DNA of 37,356 nucleotides, from IMG/VR virus record IMGVR_UViG_3300005264_000091, positions 1-37,356 of that record, one strand, 5' to 3'. The position numbers and the translations under genes were made by a program. Numbering within the stretch: the first letter of the stretch is position 1; each line of letters starts with the position of its first letter. The notes beneath the pieces are model-generated. The model had not been told where the DNA came from. It ran no database searches and saw only the letters and a list, made by a program, of their open reading frames with translations. Shown here one piece after another: positions 1-7,371 of the stretch. This DNA comes from a virus.

Positions 1-278
1 CTGCTCCACACTTCGTACTTCTTGAACGGCAAATAACCCAGCGATTGAGCCATTCGAACTTGCGAGCGCAACAGGTCTAGCTCAGCGTCCAAATCTTGGA
101 GTGTCGTCTTTTTGTAATAACGGCGGTTACACACAACAATCAATCGCAATAGCCGCCATAAACTCTGGCGAATCTCTTGCGATAAAACGTGGCGTTCCGA
201 CTTTGGAAACTGGCGCAACGCCACGTAGCCATAAGCAATCATATCTTCAGCCTTCTGCTTAACAGCTAAATCGCTCAC
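1..278 (-). CDS. avd: Avd, DGR accessory variability determinant (3' part outside the window)
   Basis: The reading frame runs off the left edge, giving 92 codons. The start is taken as GTG at 278; a TTG two codons upstream is possible, and a stop lies just before it. The protein begins M-S-D-L-A-V-K-Q and contains LRQFPKSERHVLSQEIR, RLLRLIVV, a basic RRYYKK stretch and LLRSQVRMAQSLGYLPFKKYE. This is the pattern of the Avd four-helix-bundle family (related to 23S rRNA-intervening-sequence proteins), which binds the DGR reverse transcriptase and template RNA during mutagenic homing. It lies 43 bp downstream of the variable protein gene on the same strand, the usual target-avd-TR-RT order. Template repeat and reverse transcriptase would be to the left of base 1 and cannot be seen. 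Confidence 0.88.
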   Translation of the reverse strand, partial: MSDLAVKQKAEDMIAYGYVALRQFPKSERHVLSQEIRQSLWRLLRLIVVCNRRYYKKTTLQDLDAELDLLRSQVRMAQSLGYLPFKKYEVWS

Positions 279-289
279 AGACAAAACCC

Positions 290-303
290 CGCGCTATCGC
301 GCG
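290..303 (-). promoter_or_regulatory. DGR hairpin/cruciform with GATA tetraloop downstream of VR
   Basis: On the minus strand CGCGC-GATA-GCGCG forms a 5-bp perfect stem (six with a T-G wobble) and a GATA loop. It lies 19 bp after the stop codon of the variable protein. Many DGRs have a short hairpin or cruciform with a GRNA-type tetraloop just 3' of the variable repeat that stimulates homing; GATA fits GRNA. The same bases also form a 12-bp palindrome (295-306), so two folds compete. The functional role is inferred from position and loop. Confidence 0.6.
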
Positions 304-321
304 ATAAACAGATTTCAGCCA

Positions 322-440
322 TCAGAGCACAAAAGCGGGGCGAAAGCCGAGACTGCTGTACGAGCTCGAGCGCCCGTAACCCAGGTCGAGCACGAACACT
401 CCAGCACTCGTGCCAGTGTTCCACCGACCGCCACGGATCG
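322..440 (-). repeat. DGR variable repeat (VR)
   Basis: The last 37 codons of the target gene form the expected VR. Codons of residues that vary in DGR lectin folds are clustered (R327, N329-T330, T332-S333, D339, G341-G343, S345-S348), while framework codons (GGA GTG TTC, CTC, GGC TTT CGC CCC) are conserved types. An adenine-rich template repeat differing from this one only at A positions should exist outside the window. The exact 5' boundary cannot be set without the template; 440 is an estimate. Confidence 0.75.
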
Positions 441-1404
441 GCAACCGCTCGCCGATATTGCGCGCATAGATATAATCGCCGCCAAGGCCTGTGCCAGCGG
501 GGGCTAGGCCGAGTTGCAACAACCGCTCCGGCACAGTGATGCCGGTGTCGGCAGACACGGTCTCAAAAACACTAGCAGCGTATGTAGTGCCGTCGGATTG
601 GTTATCAACGACAGTGTCAATTTGTACGCTGCCCGCTCCTGTCGACCCAGTGGCATCATATTTCAGTGATCCAGCGGTACCCGGATCGACAAGCGAGCCA
701 TCGGCAGCGGCAATTGCACGCCATAGCGCGCTAGCAGCAGACTGATCTTTAGTGCTATCGGCAGCGTTATTGTTTTCCAGTACCTGTATTTCGCCGTCAT
801 TAATGCGCAGTCCACCGTTCCACTCGTAAACGTTGCCGTTAAGATCAGAGATACCGTCAGGGGTATGATCGTGGCTCCATGTTGCCGGACCACTGCCAGT
901 GGCGGTACGCGCGGTGCCGCTAGTACCAAGGACAACACCATCCTGCGTTAATCTACCGACTTCATGCTTTTGGCCAACATCGCGGCCGTAGTTGTTATTG
1001 CCACGCGGCATGGTACCGTTTTTCCAACACCAAAGCGCAATGGCCGCCCACTCAGCGTTTGTCATCAGGTGCCAACCTGCGCCCTTATCTTTGCATCGAG
1101 CAAGAGCGGTGTCAAAATCAACGTAGGTTGCCGGATCGTGCCCCGGTAACGATAACGCGCGATCGTCGTGCACGGTCGCCTGATACTTACCGATGAAGAT
1201 CGATTTTTTTTCGACCCCATTAACAATAAACGCTGGATGCACTCCAGAACCCAATGCTGGGTCGATATCCTCCAGGTTAAATTTAGGGATCTCGACCATT
1301 ATGCTCGGGTAGCCTTTATCGTCATACATAACGGTATTTTTGCCACCGCTGGCGGCTTCAACGCTTTGGCGCAACATATCGGGGGTTGAGATGATTAAAC
1401 TCAT
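322..1404 (-). CDS. DGR-diversified tail-tip protein (FGE-sulfatase/C-type lectin fold)
   Basis: This is a 360-aa protein starting at ATG 1404, chosen because AAGGAG lies 7 nt upstream; an earlier in-frame start at 1443 has no such site. The middle has formylglycine-generating-enzyme-like motifs (MTNAEWAAIALWCWKNG, SDLNGNVYEW). The last 37 residues start RGGRWNTGTSAGVFVLDLGY and end SSLGFRPAFVL, the signature of DGR variable proteins with the ligand-binding C-type lectin fold. It is the last gene of the tail operon, 2 bp after a small tail gene and just before avd, so it most probably forms the receptor-binding tip of the fibre. FGE-type annotation here describes the fold, not enzyme activity. 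Confidence 0.92.
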   Translation of the reverse strand: MSLIISTPDMLRQSVEAASGGKNTVMYDDKGYPSIMVEIPKFNLEDIDPALGSGVHPAFIVNGVEKKSIFIGKYQATVHDDRALSLPGHDPATYVDFDTALARCKDKGAGWHLMTNAEWAAIALWCWKNGTMPRGNNNYGRDVGQKHEVGRLTQDGVVLGTSGTARTATGSGPATWSHDHTPDGISDLNGNVYEWNGGLRINDGEIQVLENNNAADSTKDQSAASALWRAIAAADGSLVDPGTAGSLKYDATGSTGAGSVQIDTVVDNQSDGTTYAASVFETVSADTGITVPERLLQLGLAPAGTGLGGDYIYARNIGERLPIRGGRWNTGTSAGVFVLDLGYGRSSSYSSLGFRPAFVL

Positions 1405-1406
1405 AA

Positions 1407-1748
1407 TTACTCTCCTTGAGTTGGGTTGTTTTTTACTGGCCACAAAAATAGCTGCACAGCAGCGACATTGAGCGGCAAAGCTTGGCGCAACATGGCCGGC
1501 TGGTCGTCAAGTCCAAGCTTTCCGCTGTCGACAAAATGATATTGACGCGGTGGGATCACCACGCTGGCTACATAACTACCAGATAGCCCTTCGGCAACTA
1601 CTCCATCGCGATCTGCAGTCAAATCTACTGTGGCGATAACGTCAGTTTGGCACTCAGCGAGGTCAACAATATGCCCAGCAACCGTCAATACTAAACCTTC
1701 TAGGCTGTAACTGGCCACTGGGCCTGATGCAACGTGTTTAATGATCAT
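1407..1748 (-). CDS. small tail protein upstream of DGR target, unknown function
   Basis: This 113-aa protein starts at ATG 1748 after TTAGGAG. I do not recognise a named family. It is predicted to be mostly beta-strand (GLVLTVAGHIVDL, SYVASVVIPPRQYHFVD) and ends in a QLFLWPV segment followed by a short polar tail. Its stop is 2 bp before the DGR target start, so the two are probably translationally coupled. Small conserved genes in this position in DGR-carrying phages may help attach or fold the variable protein; that role is an inference from position. Confidence 0.75.
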   Translation of the reverse strand: MIIKHVASGPVASYSLEGLVLTVAGHIVDLAECQTDVIATVDLTADRDGVVAEGLSGSYVASVVIPPRQYHFVDSGKLGLDDQPAMLRQALPLNVAAVQLFLWPVKNNPTQGE

Positions 1749-1758
1749 GTTTGGTCTC

Positions 1759-2907
1759 CTAATCTCTATTTATTGCTGCTACGGTGTAGCGGACAAGCAC
1801 GTTGTCTGCTGTTCCGCTAAAGCCAACCTTAAAGCCATTATCCTGTTTATCGTATGGGTACAGATCACCCACGGCCGCACGATTAGTCGCTGACTCAACC
1901 GTCAGCAGAACATCGTAGTTTTGTCCGGTAGGCAAAGGATATGTCAGCGGCACGTAGGCATTCGGTAATGCGGCAACAAGCCACGACTGCGGGTCGTTAA
2001 TTAGTCGATTATCTATGAGGCCTACAGCACTGATGTCGTTGCCAGTATTGCCAGCGGGGATGGTTACGGTATAAAGCAATATGGCAGCAAGCGGCACAGT
2101 GTCACCGAGTAACACGCCATATTCACCAACGCCAAGATCAACCAAGTAGGCATAGCGGGTCAGATCTTCATCGCCAAAATTCTCTGGCACCGCTATTTCC
2201 AGATCGTCATCGACCAACTTTGCATAGCCGCCGTCGATACGAGCAATGCTCTCACCGGTGCCAACAGTGCCAGTTTCAGATAGATGCAGATAACGCACAT
2301 CGGCTCTTGTGAGCACGAAACCCTTAATCACGTGCTTGTTTTTGATATGGATCGTGCCCTGCGCGAATATGCGCTGGCGAACCTCATCAATTGATTTTTG
2401 ATTCTGTGATGCCCGCGCTAACGCTTCTTGCATGCCAATAGCTAGCGGGTTGGTCTGCTCACCGACGTATTCGCGGGTCGCCAACACCAACGATGGATCA
2501 ACTGACAGTGTTACTGCTGCGGCACTGCCAATCTCAAGGTAGAGGCGCAGAAACAGATCTTTGGCGCTGCCAGACTCAAGCACTGGCTTGTAAGTTTCGG
2601 GAAACCTGGCAACGGCGAACAGGTCACCATCGGCATCGAATAGGCCCACCTCGCGGATATACCACCCACCAACCTCCGGCGGCACAACGCCCTCAGCGAT
2701 CACGCGGCCAGGGTTGGCGGCATCGGCCTGTACGGTACTTAAGCTGGCGCGCCACTTTTCGCCAACCAGCGATGTTTGGCCCACACTGGGCGTGTAGTCG
2801 CCATCGCCCACGGCAATGCTGGCCAGATTAATAGAATCCTCGCTGGCCGTTGCTGCGGCCAGCTTGGCTTGGCCGATGGTGGTTATCAGTGTGTAATATT
2901 TATTCAT
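1759..2907 (-). CDS. tail fibre (tail-collar fibre, DUF3751-type N-terminus)
   Basis: This is a 382-aa protein with ATG at 2907 and AGGGAGGC upstream. Residues 1-150 match the phage tail-collar fibre N-terminal family (P2 gpH-like): YYTLITTIGQAKLAAAT, GVVPPEVGGWYIREVGLFD and a DLFLRLYLEI strand. The remainder is less conserved and rich in beta-strand, with a short helical linker near residues 155-180. It follows the tail protein I gene, where the fibre gene sits in P2/Mu-type baseplate operons. It is short for a fibre, which fits with a separate tip protein (the DGR target) completing the adsorption apparatus. Confidence 0.85.
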   Translation of the reverse strand: MNKYYTLITTIGQAKLAAATASEDSINLASIAVGDGDYTPSVGQTSLVGEKWRASLSTVQADAANPGRVIAEGVVPPEVGGWYIREVGLFDADGDLFAVARFPETYKPVLESGSAKDLFLRLYLEIGSAAAVTLSVDPSLVLATREYVGEQTNPLAIGMQEALARASQNQKSIDEVRQRIFAQGTIHIKNKHVIKGFVLTRADVRYLHLSETGTVGTGESIARIDGGYAKLVDDDLEIAVPENFGDEDLTRYAYLVDLGVGEYGVLLGDTVPLAAILLYTVTIPAGNTGNDISAVGLIDNRLINDPQSWLVAALPNAYVPLTYPLPTGQNYDVLLTVESATNRAAVGDLYPYDKQDNGFKVGFSGTADNVLVRYTVAAINRD

Positions 2908-2919
2908 TTTTTTGCCTCC

Positions 2920-3675
2920 CTACTGTTGTGGATAAACATCAACGGTTTCGCGCTGCAACAGCACCGCTGCAATAAACAGAGCGGCAACACCGTTAAGCTC
3001 AGTGATGGCATCAGGTGACCATGATGCTGGATAGATAGATACAATATCGGTGTGCTGGATTGCCCCGCCGAAATATAACGTGCCGGTGGTTGATAGTTCA
3101 GTGATGGCCCACGGCTGCACGCTAACGTGTTCGGATGACTGGATTGTGGCGGCAAGATAAACAGGTGATGCTTGCTCACACTTAATCTTTATACCTGCCA
3201 ACCTTGAACGAGCAGGCTTATTTTCGTTAATCGCCCACTCGGCTTGCTTAAAGCCCATGGTTAGATCGCCACCCAGCACATCCAGCTCAACTCGAAACTC
3301 CGCCCAACGGTCTGGATCTTCATCGCGTAGCGATACTACCGTGGCCGATTCGAAACCAAAATAGCGGGTCAGTGCCAGCTCTATCGAGCTGCTACGCCCG
3401 CCTCTAGCCCACCACAAATACGCTGATCGCAAGCGGCCAAGGTAATGTTCTTCGATCTCCATTGAGGCACGGGTGATCCCACGGCTACGCGCAAAATGCT
3501 CTAAGGACTCGTCATCGCACAATGCGGGCAAAAACTGATCCCTCAGCCACAGAACATGCTCGCGGGCGCTATCTAGAGCCAAAGCGATACCTTCAGTCAA
3601 CACAGCCAGCGGTCCAAGGCTGGCTGAAGGCAACCAGCGCAGCGTTTTCTTAAAGTATTCGCCAAATAGACCCAT
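2920..3675 (-). CDS. baseplate wedge/tail protein I (Mu gp48 position)
   Basis: This is a 251-aa protein starting ATG 3675 with GAGGCG upstream. The first 170 residues resemble P2 gpI/Mu gp48-type tail proteins: LRDQFLPALCDDESLEHFARSRGI followed by RLRSAYLWWARGG and a YFGFESATVV segment. It directly follows the baseplate J gene (1 bp apart) and precedes the fibre. In such phages this protein links baseplate wedges to fibres. The C-terminal third has two similar short segments (SVQPWAITELSTTGTLYFGG and SIYPASWSPDAITELNGVA), which look like a small internal repeat. Confidence 0.82.
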   Translation of the reverse strand: MGLFGEYFKKTLRWLPSASLGPLAVLTEGIALALDSAREHVLWLRDQFLPALCDDESLEHFARSRGITRASMEIEEHYLGRLRSAYLWWARGGRSSSIELALTRYFGFESATVVSLRDEDPDRWAEFRVELDVLGGDLTMGFKQAEWAINENKPARSRLAGIKIKCEQASPVYLAATIQSSEHVSVQPWAITELSTTGTLYFGGAIQHTDIVSIYPASWSPDAITELNGVAALFIAAVLLQRETVDVYPQQ

Positions 3676-4854
3676 CTACGCCTCACTTGCCCATGTGCTG
3701 GTTAGGGTTACAGCCTGCAATACCGCCAGACCATCACCTGCAACTTCAACATCGACGGCTGGGCTGGTGATATTGACCTTTTTCACGCCGTCCACTGCCA
3801 ACACTGCCCAGCGCAACAGATCGAGCGGCAAATCCTGACCAATCTTCAGCGGCGGCACATCACTGACATTTTCCACCTGCTCAAACATTGCCCGAACCCG
3901 CGCTTCAGCTTGTGCTTCAATGTCGACCGGAGCACCATGGGTCAGTACTAGCTCGGCAACGATAGTGACATTGATTGGAGTGGGAGACTTAACAAGCACA
4001 TCATCATTGATCGGCTGTTTCTCATCACCGTTTCCAGTGCCTTTAATTACGGTGTCGACCTCGTCAATCAACGCCTGAGTTGGCATCCCAGCTGCACCCT
4101 TGAGCACAACATCCACCGTGCCTTGTCCTCGTGGGTGCTGATCAAGTATCGTTGCGGCCACCACACCAGTCACACTGCGTGCCCAAGCTTCGTACGCATG
4201 CTTGGTTGCGCCATTCAGCCCCGTCCACGCTAGCGTGTAACGCTCGAACAACGGGGGATCTAACTCGGCATTGGTTCCTTCACTACTTAACCAATCCGCA
4301 CGGTTTTCAACCGTATCAATGCCGTCAATGGTGGTAACAATCTCGCAAATTTGGCCCGTGGTAACATTGCCGCCTTGGCCATACTCTTCAGCAATCACCT
4401 CAACTGCAATCTCCGTTTCACCATCAATCAGCACGACATCGGCAACGGTAACAAAGCGGTAAACTTGCCCCATGCCATCAGGTAGGGTTCTAACAATACG
4501 GCCAGCTTGAAGCGGCACATTGCCAACAGGATCAACACGCATCAAGTAGATTAGACCCTTCGCCTTCGTAGCCACCTTGCGGTACACATCCACCTGTTTG
4601 CAGTGCAAATCTAACCACGGCCCTGTGGCCGAATCAGCAAACGCTTGCTTAAGTACCACCGCCAAAAATTGATACAGTTGATAGAGACCCCACGCCCATA
4701 TCTCGATCAGGCCACGCACGATCCCTTTATTTAAGTTGAGGCGGTTCGGTAGCCACCCTTTAGCGGCGTACTCCTCTTGTTTGTCATTGATCCGATCAAA
4801 TAGACTTTGACGAATTTCATCGAGACTACGGTTAACCAATTCGCGGATTAACAT
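3676..4854 (-). CDS. baseplate J-like protein (Mu gp47)
   Basis: This 392-aa protein has the baseplate J/gp47 pattern: an N-terminal helical part (NLNKGIVRGLIEIWAWGLYQLY), KGLIYLMRVDPVGNVPLQAG, the conserved GGNVTTGQI and TVENRADWLSSEGTNAELDPPLFERYTLAW region and a C-terminal domain with QALIDEVDTVI. It forms the baseplate wedge. Its start (ATG 4854) overlaps the end of the gp46 gene by 23 bp and its stop touches the tail protein I gene, consistent with coupled translation. Confidence 0.9.
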   Translation of the reverse strand: MLIRELVNRSLDEIRQSLFDRINDKQEEYAAKGWLPNRLNLNKGIVRGLIEIWAWGLYQLYQFLAVVLKQAFADSATGPWLDLHCKQVDVYRKVATKAKGLIYLMRVDPVGNVPLQAGRIVRTLPDGMGQVYRFVTVADVVLIDGETEIAVEVIAEEYGQGGNVTTGQICEIVTTIDGIDTVENRADWLSSEGTNAELDPPLFERYTLAWTGLNGATKHAYEAWARSVTGVVAATILDQHPRGQGTVDVVLKGAAGMPTQALIDEVDTVIKGTGNGDEKQPINDDVLVKSPTPINVTIVAELVLTHGAPVDIEAQAEARVRAMFEQVENVSDVPPLKIGQDLPLDLLRWAVLAVDGVKKVNITSPAVDVEVAGDGLAVLQAVTLTSTWASEA

Positions 4855-5266
4855 CTTTGATCACCATCTCCTGTTTGACGCTGTCCATTTCGATCACCAA
4901 GTTAAACGGATGATCTTCATCAATAAACTGCCACTCGCAGCGAGCAGTTATTCCAACTTCGTTCCAACTGATAATTTTGCAAGCTGAAGTTCCTGGTACA
5001 ACGCGTGGATCAAGCTGCACACGTCGCTCCACTTCAGTCTCAAAACCCATGCGGTTGGCAGACGTGTTCTCCTCTTTAATCCACTGATAAATCAGCGCGC
5101 CAAACTCAATGTCATAAAACAGTTCACCCAATGGTTGGCGTAGACGTAACTGAATATCTTGCACACCTGTCTCAACGCCTTCGGTCAGTATAAGTTCACC
5201 GTTGGCGGCCACCATCGCTTGACCCGCCGTATCGAGCTTTATGTCCTGTCCGTAAATGTCAGTCAT
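4832..5266 (-). CDS. baseplate protein gp46 (gp25/GPW-like)
   Basis: This is a 144-aa protein of the Mu gp46/GPW-gp25 class. Features are LRQPLGELFYDIEFGALIYQWI, RRVQLDPRVVPG and a C-terminal VIEMDSVKQEMVI strand. ATG 5266 is preferred over the upstream GTG 5272 because AAGGG lies 5 nt before it. It is an inner baseplate wedge component and sits between spike gp45 and gp47 as in Mu. Confidence 0.85.
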   Translation of the reverse strand: MTDIYGQDIKLDTAGQAMVAANGELILTEGVETGVQDIQLRLRQPLGELFYDIEFGALIYQWIKEENTSANRMGFETEVERRVQLDPRVVPGTSACKIISWNEVGITARCEWQFIDEDHPFNLVIEMDSVKQEMVIKDVNPRIG

Positions 5267-5274
5267 ATCCACCC

Positions 5275-6021
5275 TTAATGATTGTGGTTGCTGGTATTGC
5301 CGCCCTCATCAATGATTGATCCTGAGGCGCGAATATTGCCCTCCACATCAAAGTCACCAATCAACTTAAAACTACCCGTTTGTTCGGTATTCGCTGTCTT
5401 GGTTTCGGTTGCCGTACCACCACCAGCGGCCGAGGTGGAAACATTGCCTAACAGGTTAATTTGCGGTGCCTGAATCGTGGCACTTGTTGCAGCTTTAATA
5501 GCGGCTGAACCACCAACATTAATATTCCAATCTGCACCGACTGTTTCTGTTTTATTGCCGCCGATCTCATTGATGCGATCGCTTGGTGTTTTATGGACAA
5601 TGTTTCCTTCAGCAGTGATCTTGATATAAACACCGGGCTTCTGCTGAATGATAAAACCACCCAATTCACACACAGGTGCTTTGTTGCTTTGCCAGCGGAA
5701 ATTCGAAAGACGCGGATAATCTGGATCACCATCGTAGTAGGTGATATCGCACAGCGTACCAACCTCGGGCGGACACACCACTCCGCGCTCTGGCCCTCCC
5801 CATAAAATGGGGATCTCTACTTTAGGGATGACCGGTTCATTGTTGTCGACACTGTCATCGTTACGCAGGGGCTGCACATCGGCGTAGTAACGACCATCAC
5901 TTGCATAGCTCTTCACCACCAGCCCCTTGCGCGGCATCCGATAGTAAGCACGCAAGTTCGGCATCACCAATTCAACGACCCGCTTGAGCAAATTCTTTAA
6001 ATCTGAATTAGACCCAGCCAT
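5275..6021 (-). CDS. baseplate central spike gp45
   Basis: This 248-aa protein corresponds to Mu gp45, the membrane-piercing spike. ATG 6021 is chosen because GGAG lies 6 nt upstream and the gene then overlaps the hub gene by 14 bp. It has an OB-fold-like N-terminal half (GLVVKSYASDGRYYADVQPL, GTLCDITYYDGD) and a C-terminal beta-helix-like part (INVGGSAAIKAATSATIQAP, INLLGNVSTSA). The protein ends SNHNH: the terminal H-x-H matches the iron-binding tip of Mu/P2 spikes. Confidence 0.88.
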   Translation of the reverse strand: MAGSNSDLKNLLKRVVELVMPNLRAYYRMPRKGLVVKSYASDGRYYADVQPLRNDDSVDNNEPVIPKVEIPILWGGPERGVVCPPEVGTLCDITYYDGDPDYPRLSNFRWQSNKAPVCELGGFIIQQKPGVYIKITAEGNIVHKTPSDRINEIGGNKTETVGADWNINVGGSAAIKAATSATIQAPQINLLGNVSTSAAGGGTATETKTANTEQTGSFKLIGDFDVEGNIRASGSIIDEGGNTSNHNH

Positions 6022-6811
6022 TTTCAACTCCGTAATCGATGAGTGTTCGCACTTTGGTTGGTTCAATTGCTTGCTCAACCCGCAACGCTCGATGTTTAGC
6101 CTCTATACCTCGCTTAACATCCTTGATGCCAAACTGCTGGCTATGCCGCAAACTAGGCTGCAACAAAGAGATAATTCGACTTCGGCCAAAGGGATCAAAA
6201 TTAGGCTCGTGGGTTAATAATCCAGCTCCTGTAGCAATAACAGGTACTGGTCCTGGTTCATCAAAATCACCCCAATTCACCCCCGCACTACCAAGCCACA
6301 GCGCCCAATGGCTCATGTCGAGATCAAATGCTTTTTGACAACTAGCGGCAATCTGGCGTACCAACTGCCACACCGTTATATTGCTGGCCACGACCTTTGG
6401 TAGCACCCTGCCTGTTTGACTAATGCGACCAAGCGGCAAGCCTGTTTGACGTATGGCGTATGCCACAATGGCCTCTGGTGTTTCGTTCTCCCACACCTGA
6501 GTGAGGAGGGTGGTGGTCAGAGGTAAAGCCTTGTCGACAGCGCGAATCTCAATTTGATCGCGGGTTGTTCCTTGGCAAATCCGTTGCACCGTACCGTTCC
6601 AAATTGCTGGCTGTTGGTTGCGATAGCCGAGCTGGATCTGCACGACGTCGTCACGCTTGAAGTTGCGGAATAACTCAGCAGTGGCATCGGGCAAGGTCAA
6701 CGTTGCCACCTGGAGCGGCCGATGCCGTTCCGATACAATCACACAGCGCGGACAGCGTAGAATATGTGATCTACCAATCGTTATATGGGTGCGTATTCCT
6801 GAAATTTGCAT
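6008..6811 (-). CDS. baseplate hub protein gp44 (gpP-like)
   Basis: This is a 267-aa protein in the Mu gp44 (P) position. It contains LTLPDATAELFRNFKRDDVVQIQLGY and IWNGTVQRI, typical of hub proteins related to P2 gpD/T4 gp27, and VWQLVRQIAASCQKAFDLD in the second half. ATG 6811 overlaps the stop of the preceding gene (TAATG). At 267 aa it is shorter than Mu gp44, which is over 370 aa, so part of the hub may be supplied by the preceding gene. Confidence 0.75.
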   Translation of the reverse strand: MQISGIRTHITIGRSHILRCPRCVIVSERHRPLQVATLTLPDATAELFRNFKRDDVVQIQLGYRNQQPAIWNGTVQRICQGTTRDQIEIRAVDKALPLTTTLLTQVWENETPEAIVAYAIRQTGLPLGRISQTGRVLPKVVASNITVWQLVRQIAASCQKAFDLDMSHWALWLGSAGVNWGDFDEPGPVPVIATGAGLLTHEPNFDPFGRSRIISLLQPSLRHSQQFGIKDVKRGIEAKHRALRVEQAIEPTKVRTLIDYGVENGWV

Positions 6812-7371
6812 TACGACAGCCCCTCGTTTAAGCCTTTAGTAAATGGGTTACTATCATCAGCCAATGTTGCTTCAGGTTCAGGATCGACCGCTGTTACTTG
6901 AGGTGCTGTGCCAACTGCTTGATCACTGGCAACAACCTGTCCCTCCTGCCTGACGATCACGGGCACATGCTCGTCAAAAGCCAACGTGACTTGGACCACA
7001 TCGTTTTGATCATCTTCAGAGCTGTCCAAACCTGAAAACACTACTTGGTCAATTCCACGCGCCCGTAAATGTCGGCCGGTCACGGTATAAACTTTGGGGT
7101 TGGCTCCGTTATCAGCCCCTTTAAACACCTGATTAATACTAGTCAGCTTGTCATAACAGTCCGACTGCTCATCACAGAGCAGATCGAGAGTCAGCACAAT
7201 ATCGGCATCCGTCCAGCCCATGGGGGTCTTCACGGTGCCACTCATGCCATCGGCTTCAGCTTCATCAAAGCGCACCGCACCACGAATGGTTTGCGATACT
7301 AAATTGCCCGGCAATAAAGAATCACCCAACCGCACCTCGCCATCTGCAAACGTCAAATAGCCATCAACCAT
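6811..7371 (-). CDS. tail/baseplate protein in gp43 position, unknown family
   Basis: This is a 186-aa protein. ATG 7371 is chosen over a TTG at 7386 because GGAG is 7 nt upstream and it overlaps the tape measure stop. It starts MVDGYLTFADGEVRLGDSLL, contains VFKGADNGANPKVYTVTGRHLRARGI and DVVQVTLAFDEH, and ends in a Pro/Asp/Glu-rich tail. Its place between tape measure and hub is that of Mu gp43 (DNA circularization-type protein), but it is much shorter and I see no clear sequence match. A role in joining the tube to the hub is inferred from position. Confidence 0.7.
   Translation of the reverse strand: MVDGYLTFADGEVRLGDSLLPGNLVSQTIRGAVRFDEAEADGMSGTVKTPMGWTDADIVLTLDLLCDEQSDCYDKLTSINQVFKGADNGANPKVYTVTGRHLRARGIDQVVFSGLDSSEDDQNDVVQVTLAFDEHVPVIVRQEGQVVASDQAVGTAPQVTAVDPEPEATLADDSNPFTKGLNEGLS

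Noticed and set aside
322-1404. Sulfatase-modifying enzyme (formylglycine-generating enzyme)
   Set aside because: The fold motifs are present, but the C-terminal variable repeat and position beside avd and tail genes show a DGR-diversified binding protein.
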